From Spirochaetaceae bacterium (GTDB lineage Bacteria; Spirochaetota; Spirochaetia; B11-G9): DNA of 5,160 nucleotides. The stretch spans positions 1-5,160 of the forward strand of contig DAOWMA010000188.1 of assembly GCA_030643345.1 (NCBI GenBank), in the 5' to 3' direction. Positions 1-5,160 of the stretch are shown one piece after another. Position 1 is the first letter of the stretch. The number at the start of each line of letters is the position of its first letter. The position numbers and the translations under genes were made by a program. Below the pieces are notes generated by a model. It was not told where the DNA came from. It saw only the letters and a list, made by a program, of their open reading frames with translations, and did no database searches.

Positions 1-973
1 GGTTGTTGTAAACAAAGTGGATCATCAGGGAAGAGATTCGGACGTTTGGAATTTCTATTCTTTGGGTTTTGACCATGTAATAGGAATGTCTGCAGAACAT
101 GGCATTGGTATGACTGAACTGGATGAAAAACTGGAAGAGCTCATTGATTTTGATATTATAAGAGAGCAAAATGATATTTATGAACATCAAATAGCCATAA
201 CAATAATGGGAAAACCTAATACAGGGAAATCTACACTTACAAACAGATTGTTAGGGCGAAGTGCATCTATTGTATCCGATATTCCAGGTACAACAAGAGA
301 TGTTGTTGAAGGAGCTTTTGAGTACAGTAAAAAATTATATAAGGTACTGGATACTGCAGGTATTCGAAGGAAAAAGAAAGTTGGTGAAAATGTTGAATAC
401 TACTCAGTAAACAGGGCTTTCCAAAGCATAGAAGAATCGGATGTAGTTCTGTTAATGATTGATGCTGTAGATGGTTTGGCTGATCAGGACAAGAAAATTG
501 CAGCACAGATTGTAAAGAATGGACGTGGTGTAATTCTTGTACTTAATAAGTGGGACAAGCTTAAAGATATTCCTAACCAGATGGAAGCCGTAAAAGATAG
601 AATCAAATTCCTGTTTCCAGTATTAGCCTTTGCGCCTATAGTTCCAATTTCTGCTTTAACCGGTGAGGGGGTGGACGAGCTGTTGAAACAGGTTTATAAG
701 GTCTGGAAACAGTTGAACAAGCGAATTGAAACTGCAAGGGTGAATGAAGCTCTTAAAAGATGGACAGAGAACCAGGAAGCTCCACGACACAGCAGAGGGC
801 GGTATAAGATTATGTATGGGACTCAGATTAGAACTAATCCTGTACACTTTGTATTTTTTGTTAATCGTAAAACCGGATTTCCCGATTCGTATCTGCAGTA
901 TATTATAAATAATATTAGAAAAGATCTTGGTTTTTCCTCTATCCCATTAAGGGTAGAAACAAAAGAAAGGTAA
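1..973 (+). CDS. der: Ribosome assembly GTPase Der (EngA), 5'-truncated by the window edge
   Basis: Der is an essential tandem-GTPase that binds the large ribosomal subunit and helps its assembly in the cytoplasm. The first complete codon is at base 2. The frame opens VVVNKVD, whose NKVD is the G4 motif of GTPase domain 1, so the gene began upstream. The GTG at 17 lies inside this motif and is not a start. About 323 residues are visible; the family is usually 435-490, so roughly 115-120 are missing. Counting from the codon at 17, domain 1 ends with SAEHG (G5, 25-29). Domain 2 has GKPNTGKST (G1, 65-73), TTRD (G2, 92-95), DTAG (G3, 112-115), NKWD (G4, 177-180) and SALTG (G5, 212-216). The KH-like C-terminal domain follows (about 235-318), including GTQIRTNP and FVNR. 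The tail LGFSSIPLRV departs from the usual FGF-GTPIR form. The gene ends in tandem TAA codons. Identification is very secure. Confidence 0.97.
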   Translation, partial: VVVNKVDHQGRDSDVWNFYSLGFDHVIGMSAEHGIGMTELDEKLEELIDFDIIREQNDIYEHQIAITIMGKPNTGKSTLTNRLLGRSASIVSDIPGTTRDVVEGAFEYSKKLYKVLDTAGIRRKKKVGENVEYYSVNRAFQSIEESDVVLLMIDAVDGLADQDKKIAAQIVKNGRGVILVLNKWDKLKDIPNQMEAVKDRIKFLFPVLAFAPIVPISALTGEGVDELLKQVYKVWKQLNKRIETARVNEALKRWTENQEAPRHSRGRYKIMYGTQIRTNPVHFVFFVNRKTGFPDSYLQYIINNIRKDLGFSSIPLRVETKER

Positions 974-1016
974 TAATCCTTTGATAAAATAGAAGAATCT
1001 GACGATATACAGAAAT

Positions 1017-2360
1017 ATGTGGGAATCAAAAAAAATATTATATAATCTCTTTTTATTTATATTGCTTTTTGTTTTTGGGCAAATCAGCATCTCAGCATCA
1101 TCACTTAACAGTTTTTCTGTGCAGTTCCCTGAGAATACAGAAGTACGTCAAAATTTATATGATCAAATGACAGGTACCAATAAAGTTGCGCTTTCAGCCC
1201 TTCCGGAGTGGAGAATTCTTGAAAGCACGGGTGTGCGTGTAAATTTTTTCACGGAAAAAGAAATCAATCAGGATGGCGGAACTGTCTATTTTTGCTTTTC
1301 TCACGGATCTGATCTTGATTTTAAAAAAGGAACTAAAGGAAGTTATATTATTAAACGCAGTCTGGATAAATATGATGATATTAATTATGGTATTACACAG
1401 ATAAAGATATTTTACAAAAATGATGATTACTCTTTTTTAAGAATACGGAAAGCGTCAGAAAATGAAGAGTCTGTGATGGAGATTCAGCTTTTTGGAAGAA
1501 CGGTTCAGAATAATATCAAAGTCCCGTTAACCCTGGCCGAGCTTTCCGGAAGATCTTTTTCTGAACTTGCAGCGCTAACATCGAATTATGTAGATTGGAA
1601 CTATTATCTTTCTGATTATAAAAAGCTGTATGGTAACAATGTCAGAGTTCTTTCCGAAACAATAAATCCTTTGTTAAGCTTTTTACGGGATGAAGATGAC
1701 GGAGTAATAGATGCAGCAGGAGAATTTGTATATATTGACAGCCTTGCACCTCAGAGTGAGAAGGGTGGGTTAAATTGTTCCGGATTTGCTAAATGGGTTA
1801 TTGATGGTATTTATAAGCCTGTAGCAGGATCAAATATTGATATAGGTCTTCTAATAGATAAGCATTATGAACTCAGAGGTAACAAATGGAGTGACAAGCT
1901 GGAAGATGAGCTGGACCCCTATTTTGGTCTGGACTGGACAAGAAACCTTGCGCATGAGGTCCTTAAGCTTTATGAACCGGAAGTTCCCGTTTCAGCTGTG
2001 GATGTTGATGATCTCAGGTATCATGCATATAAAAAAAATATCGGTTTTCCTGTAGAGAATATAGAGACGTTACTCTACGAACTGGCTGTTACTTACCCTC
2101 AAAATTTCTATCTGGGATCTTTAAACAGCAAATCTGATGAACCTCCCTATTTAAGGCAGCACACACATGTAGTTGTCATTTTCCCCTACATTGATATGAA
2201 AGGTAATTTTCAGGCGGATATATATTCCCGGAATAAAAAAATAAGTATTGATTATCTAAAATCACATTGGAAGGATAATTATATTCACCTTGTTCATGTG
2301 GAAGGGGCTTCCCGGTTTGAACCTTCCGGTATCGATTTTAGCCCGGTTATCAGACGCTGA
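1017..2360 (+). CDS. Exported protein of unknown function, possible NlpC/P60- or papain-like cysteine hydrolase
   Basis: I do not recognise a named family. Residues 1-27 look like a Sec signal peptide: KK at 5-6, a hydrophobic stretch about 7-25, and likely cleavage near SISA-SS (after 27 or 28). There is no lipobox cysteine, so the product is probably periplasmic or secreted rather than a lipoprotein. The first 170 residues of the mature part are mixed, strand-like sequence. The second half holds NCSGFAKW (Cys254), which resembles the DCSGF nucleophile motif of NlpC/P60 peptidases, and HTHVVVIF (His384), which resembles the histidine strand of that fold. Asp401 or Asn406 could be the third polar residue. 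The Cys-His spacing of 130 residues is much longer than in typical NlpC/P60 domains and implies a large insertion (about 265-375). The only other cysteine is Cys93. ATG 1017 is the only plausible start: the frame has a TAG at 990 and no ATG, GTG or TTG between, although no clear Shine-Dalgarno is seen. The coding call is secure; the hydrolase function is inference. Confidence 0.9.
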   Translation: MWESKKILYNLFLFILLFVFGQISISASSLNSFSVQFPENTEVRQNLYDQMTGTNKVALSALPEWRILESTGVRVNFFTEKEINQDGGTVYFCFSHGSDLDFKKGTKGSYIIKRSLDKYDDINYGITQIKIFYKNDDYSFLRIRKASENEESVMEIQLFGRTVQNNIKVPLTLAELSGRSFSELAALTSNYVDWNYYLSDYKKLYGNNVRVLSETINPLLSFLRDEDDGVIDAAGEFVYIDSLAPQSEKGGLNCSGFAKWVIDGIYKPVAGSNIDIGLLIDKHYELRGNKWSDKLEDELDPYFGLDWTRNLAHEVLKLYEPEVPVSAVDVDDLRYHAYKKNIGFPVENIETLLYELAVTYPQNFYLGSLNSKSDEPPYLRQHTHVVVIFPYIDMKGNFQADIYSRNKKISIDYLKSHWKDNYIHLVHVEGASRFEPSGIDFSPVIRR

Positions 2361-2376
2361 TTAGTATTTTAAATTC

Positions 2377-3465
2377 ATGGAGATCACAGTGACCAATAAT
2401 AGATTATCATATACATCCCTGGTAAAAACACTTTCATGGGAGAATGGGGTTTTAACCCTTTTGGATCAGACCCTGCTTCCTGTTGAGGTAAAAGTCGAGA
2501 AACAGGAAAGTATAGAACAGGTTTGGGATTCAATTAAGAAATTAAAAGTTCGTGGAGCACCGGCAATAGGTATTGCAGGAGCTTATGGAATACTGTACGG
2601 GGTTAAGGATAAAACGGATCTTGGTGTTATTGAGTTTCTGGGCGAGCTTAAGAAAAGTGCTGATTACCTGGATTCCGCGAGGCCTACAGCAGTGAATTTA
2701 AGCTGGGCACTCAGACGGATGGTTGCAAAGGCTAATACGATTATTAAGGGAAAACCAGCTTCAACTTCTAAGGATATTTATACTGTTCTGGAGAAGGAAG
2801 CTGTTACCATACATGAAGAAGATAAAATGATCTGCAGGAATATTGGTTTAAATGGAAAAGGCCTTATAAAAGATGGTATGGGTGTTCTTACCCATTGTAA
2901 TGCAGGAAGCCTTGCCACATCTGAGCTTGGAACTGCAACTGCACCAATGTATCTGGCACATAAGGATGGAGTCAGCTTTAAGGTATATGCAGATGAAACA
3001 AGGCCTCTTCTTCAGGGGGCAAGGTTAACCAGTTGGGAGCTGCAGCAGTCGGGGATTGATGTTACTCTTATTACTGATAATATGGCGGCTTTTATGATGG
3101 CAAAAAATAAAATTGATCTTATAATTGTCGGAACCGATAGGGTTGCCGCGAATGGTGATATGGCAAATAAAATAGGTACCATGGGGGTGGCAATACTCGC
3201 AAAGCACTTTAACCTGCCTTTTTATGTTGCCTGTCCTTCATCGACAATAGATTTTGAAACAAAAACCGGGGGTGAAATTGTTATTGAAGAAAGGGATCCT
3301 GAAGAGGTGCTTTTTTTTGGAGAAAGAAGAACCGGTCCGGAAGGTATGAAAGTTCGTAATCCCGCTTTTGATGTAACTCCTTACGAATTGATTTCCGGAT
3401 TTATCACAGATAAGGGGATAATCAGACCACCTTTTTGTGAAAATTTACAGAAATTCTTTGGTTAG
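2377..3465 (+). CDS. mtnA: S-methyl-5-thioribose-1-phosphate isomerase
   Basis: This cytoplasmic enzyme converts 5-methylthioribose-1-phosphate to methylthioribulose-1-phosphate in methionine salvage. Related enzymes also act on 5-deoxyribose-1-phosphate in shunts that dispose of 5'-deoxyadenosine. The 362-residue length is normal. Family signatures run in order: LLDQTLLP (28-35), VRGAPAIGIAGAYG (58-71), RPTAVNLSWA (102-111), THCNAGSLAT (172-181), YADETRPLLQGARLTSWEL (204-222), ITDNMAA (232-238), VGTDRVAANGD (251-261), NKIGT (264-268) and the C-terminal FDVTPYELI. Cys174 and Asp254 correspond to the catalytic Cys and Asp known from the B. subtilis enzyme. These motifs separate it from eIF2B-alpha and ribose-1,5-bisphosphate isomerase relatives. 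The gene starts 16 bases after the exported-protein gene. ATG 2377 lacks a good Shine-Dalgarno, while GTG 2389, four codons in, has GGAG six bases upstream and would give 358 residues. No other methionine-salvage gene is in view. Confidence 0.96.
   Translation: MEITVTNNRLSYTSLVKTLSWENGVLTLLDQTLLPVEVKVEKQESIEQVWDSIKKLKVRGAPAIGIAGAYGILYGVKDKTDLGVIEFLGELKKSADYLDSARPTAVNLSWALRRMVAKANTIIKGKPASTSKDIYTVLEKEAVTIHEEDKMICRNIGLNGKGLIKDGMGVLTHCNAGSLATSELGTATAPMYLAHKDGVSFKVYADETRPLLQGARLTSWELQQSGIDVTLITDNMAAFMMAKNKIDLIIVGTDRVAANGDMANKIGTMGVAILAKHFNLPFYVACPSSTIDFETKTGGEIVIEERDPEEVLFFGERRTGPEGMKVRNPAFDVTPYELISGFITDKGIIRPPFCENLQKFFG
2379..2388 (+). promoter_or_regulatory. Possible Shine-Dalgarno for an alternative mtnA GTG start
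   Basis: GGAG at 2379-2382 is followed by six bases and then an in-frame GTG at 2389. The ATG at 2377 has only AT-rich sequence upstream (tattttaaattc). Homologues as I recall them begin 10-14 residues before the conserved W-x-x-(x)-L-LDQ block. Both starts put that tryptophan within about 21 residues, so family length does not decide between them. Confidence 0.35.
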
Positions 3466-3469
3466 AATA

Positions 3470-4786
3470 ATGAATAGTATTGATAAATTAAAGAATAGTG
3501 AACCTTACCTGTGGATAAATCCGAATAAAATAAAATCAGAAAAATCTCTTGCAAGTCAGAAACTAAATTACAGGGATATGAAAGAAGCGGAAGAAAGATT
3601 AAAAAGGTTTGCCCCGCTGCTGGTTAAATTTTATCCGGAACTGGGGAATTCAAATGGAACTATTGATTCTGAACTTAGTAAAATTACTAAAATGATTCCA
3701 AACTTAAATAACTTATATATCAAGGGTGATCATAGTTTACCTGTATCCGGTTCCATAAAGGCCAGAGGTGGATTCTATGCTGTTTTTGTTATAGTTGAAA
3801 AAATCCTATCAGAGCATGGTCTTGCAATTCCCAGTATTGTGAATAAATCTACTAAAGATATAAATTCACTATTTGCATCAAGATCTCTTGTAGTTGGTAG
3901 TACCGGTAATCTTGGTTTGAGTATTGGTCTTATGGGAAGAGCATTTGGGTTTTGTGTTACCGTACATATGTCTTCTGATGCCAAAGCATGGAAAAAAGAA
4001 AAATTGAGGAATATAGGTGTTACGGTTGTTGAGTATGAGTCTGATTATTCTGCAGCCTGCCAGGCTGCCAGGGATTCTGCCAGTGAAAATAGAGGGATAT
4101 TTTTTATTGATGATGAAAACTCGATTGACCTGTTTCTTGGATACAGTGCTGCAGCATCTATGCTTTCCAATCAATTAAAGCAGAAGAATATTTCGGTCGA
4201 TGTAAAACATCCTCTCTTTGTTTATATCCCCTGCGGTGTTGGTGGAGCCCCTGGTGGTATTACTTTTGGGCTTAAGAATATTTTTGGAGATAATGTTCAC
4301 TGCTTTTTTGCAGAACCGGTTGAAGCTCCGGCAATGATGCTTGGTCTTGTGACTGGTAAAAACAGTTTGGTATCAGTTAAAGACATAGGTTTGACAATGG
4401 ATACCTGTGCTGATGGACTGGCGGTTGGAACTGCTTCGGAACTTGTTGCAAAAATGATGAGTACAATGCTTGATGGTTGTTTTACTGTAGAAGACAAAAC
4501 AATGCTGAAATACATGGCAGAGCTTTATGACACAGAAGGAATTAAGATAGAGCCTTCAGCAGCAGCCGGATTTGCAGGTCCCGAATATCTGGTAAATAGT
4601 GTTAAAGGAAAAAATTATCTTGTCCAAAATAAAATTGATCCCCAACATATAACACATGTTGTCTGGACTACTGGCGGATCTATGGAGCCGGAAGAAGAAT
4701 TCCAAAAAAATTACAAATTTGCTCCCCAATTTCATTTGACAAGTGATGAGTTAGGAATTAACATTATCAAAAATAATAGATATTAA
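3470..4786 (+). CDS. dsdA: D-serine ammonia-lyase (D-serine dehydratase)
   Basis: DsdA is a cytoplasmic PLP enzyme that deaminates D-serine to pyruvate and ammonia, for detoxification or use as carbon and nitrogen. From ATG 3470 it has 438 residues, against about 442 for E. coli DsdA. Visible motifs are LKRFAPLL (44-51), the PLP-lysine motif SGSIKARGGFY (93-103, Lys97 the Schiff-base lysine), VGSTGNLGLSIG (142-153), VTVHMSSDAKAWKK (163-176), FFIDDENS (211-218), LFLGYS (221-226), the glycine-rich phosphate loop PCGVGGAPGG (254-263), FFAEP (279-283), ADGLAVG (314-320), IEPSAAAGFAGP (360-371) and WTTGGSMEPEEE (399-410). The long DsdA-type N-terminus separates it from threonine or L-serine dehydratases. 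About 20 extra residues follow the usual C-terminus. The start is four bases after the mtnA stop, which suggests translational coupling. A GTG at 3437 would add 11 residues and overlap mtnA, but its spacing to any purine-rich site is poor. No dsdC or dsdX neighbour is seen. Confidence 0.95.
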   Translation: MNSIDKLKNSEPYLWINPNKIKSEKSLASQKLNYRDMKEAEERLKRFAPLLVKFYPELGNSNGTIDSELSKITKMIPNLNNLYIKGDHSLPVSGSIKARGGFYAVFVIVEKILSEHGLAIPSIVNKSTKDINSLFASRSLVVGSTGNLGLSIGLMGRAFGFCVTVHMSSDAKAWKKEKLRNIGVTVVEYESDYSAACQAARDSASENRGIFFIDDENSIDLFLGYSAAASMLSNQLKQKNISVDVKHPLFVYIPCGVGGAPGGITFGLKNIFGDNVHCFFAEPVEAPAMMLGLVTGKNSLVSVKDIGLTMDTCADGLAVGTASELVAKMMSTMLDGCFTVEDKTMLKYMAELYDTEGIKIEPSAAAGFAGPEYLVNSVKGKNYLVQNKIDPQHITHVVWTTGGSMEPEEEFQKNYKFAPQFHLTSDELGINIIKNNRY

Positions 4787-4793
4787 AGCTGTA

Positions 4794-4798
4794 AAGGA
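4794..4798 (+). promoter_or_regulatory. Ribosome binding site of the CGGC-domain gene
   Basis: AAGGA ends six bases before ATG 4805, in the 18-base gap after the dsdA stop. It is the clearest Shine-Dalgarno in the window and fixes the start of the last gene. Confidence 0.65.
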
Positions 4799-4804
4799 AT
4801 ACAA

Positions 4805-5160
4805 ATGGATAAAAAAACAAAGATTGGAATTATAATCTGTGACAGATATAAAAGCTGTGCCGGGGGAAAGTGCTTCAGAGCTATGAGAGAGAGAGAGGGA
4901 GCTTTTGACATTTATTCAAAAGATGATGTAGTGGAGCTTGTGGGATATACCTCATGCGGGGGCTGCCCGGGTGGAAATATTGAGTACGCCTGTGAGGAGA
5001 TGCAGAAAAACGGAGCCGAGGTAGTTCATCTTGCGACAGGTTTTGTGGTTGGATATCCACCTTGTCCATATACTTCCTATTTTAAGAAATTCCTTGAGGA
5101 AAAATTTGGAATAAAGGTTGTGGTAGGAACACATCCAATTCCCCGGAAGTATTATATAAC
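4805..5160 (+). CDS. CGGC-domain cysteine-rich protein, 3'-truncated by the window edge
   Basis: The visible 118 residues match the CGGC domain, a small family named for its motif and thought, from conserved cysteines, to bind metal; its biochemical role is not established. The N-terminus KIGIIICDRYKSCAGGKC is a strand followed by Cys12, Cys18 and Cys23. TSCGGCPGG (49-57) carries Cys51 and Cys54, the family hallmark, then Cys63. LATGFVVGYPPCPY (76-89) holds Cys87, and GTHPIPRKYY (108-117) lies near the truncated end. Seven cysteines in 118 residues, most in conserved-looking positions, support metal or iron-sulfur binding. There is no signal peptide, so it is probably cytoplasmic. Family members are, to my knowledge, about 120-150 residues, so most of the gene is present. 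The frame is open to the last base. It lies 18 bases after dsdA and is probably cotranscribed with it. A (GA)6 run lies at 4885-4896 in the coding sequence. Confidence 0.85.
   Translation, partial: MDKKTKIGIIICDRYKSCAGGKCFRAMREREGAFDIYSKDDVVELVGYTSCGGCPGGNIEYACEEMQKNGAEVVHLATGFVVGYPPCPYTSYFKKFLEEKFGIKVVVGTHPIPRKYYI

Noticed and set aside
17..19. GTG as the start of the first gene
   Set aside because: The frame is open upstream to base 2 and encodes VVVNK, which completes the NKVD G4 motif of Der. The codon is an internal valine of a truncated gene.
981..1009. TTGATA then GATATA with a 17-base spacer as a promoter for the exported-protein gene
   Set aside because: The -10 match is poor (three of six), and transcription would begin at or after the start codon, leaving no leader.
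974..1016. Terminator between der and the exported-protein gene
   Set aside because: The 43-base gap is AT-rich but has no GC-rich inverted repeat followed by a T run. The other three gaps are too short for one.
1867..2055. Short + strand frame inside the exported-protein gene
   Set aside because: It is an alternate-frame shadow of a longer convincing gene, with no ribosome binding site or recognisable motif.
3878..4174. Reverse-strand open frame of 98 codons inside dsdA
   Set aside because: It lies fully antisense to strongly conserved DsdA motifs and its translation shows no recognisable domain. The same holds for the other reverse-strand frames under der, mtnA and the CGGC gene.

Overview
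The window is a compact, AT-rich bacterial segment, roughly 40% GC by eye. It holds five genes, all on the + strand, with gaps of only 43, 16, 4 and 18 bases. No terminator-like hairpin, RNA gene, mobile element, long repeat or CRISPR array was seen. The short gaps and shared direction suggest one transcription unit, or two if a promoter lies between the first two genes. There is no gene-free stretch longer than 300 bases.

Layout: (1) 1-973 is the 3' two thirds of der (engA), the double-GTPase ribosome assembly factor. It enters from the left already inside GTPase domain 1. (2) 1017-2360 is a 447-residue exported protein of unknown function. Its Cys and His motifs (NCSGF, THVVVIF) suggest a divergent NlpC/P60 or papain-like cysteine hydrolase. 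(3) 2377-3465 is mtnA, methylthioribose-1-phosphate isomerase. (4) 3470-4786 is dsdA, PLP-dependent D-serine ammonia-lyase. (5) 4805-5160 is a cysteine-rich CGGC-domain protein that runs off the right edge.

Organism: the AT-rich composition, the CGGC-domain protein and the tight gene packing suit an anaerobic or facultative bacterium. I lean towards a spirochaete, because the exported protein resembles in style the uncharacterised secreted proteins of that group. A clostridial-type host is not excluded, and nothing here settles the taxonomy.

How the genes may work together: der is housekeeping. mtnA and dsdA are both small-molecule salvage or clearance enzymes, separated by four bases and probably translationally coupled. 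No other methionine-salvage gene (mtnN, mtnK, mtnB and so on) and no D-serine transporter or regulator lies in the window. I therefore cannot claim a known pathway operon. The two points most worth following are the exported putative cysteine hydrolase and the mtnA-dsdA-CGGC cluster.
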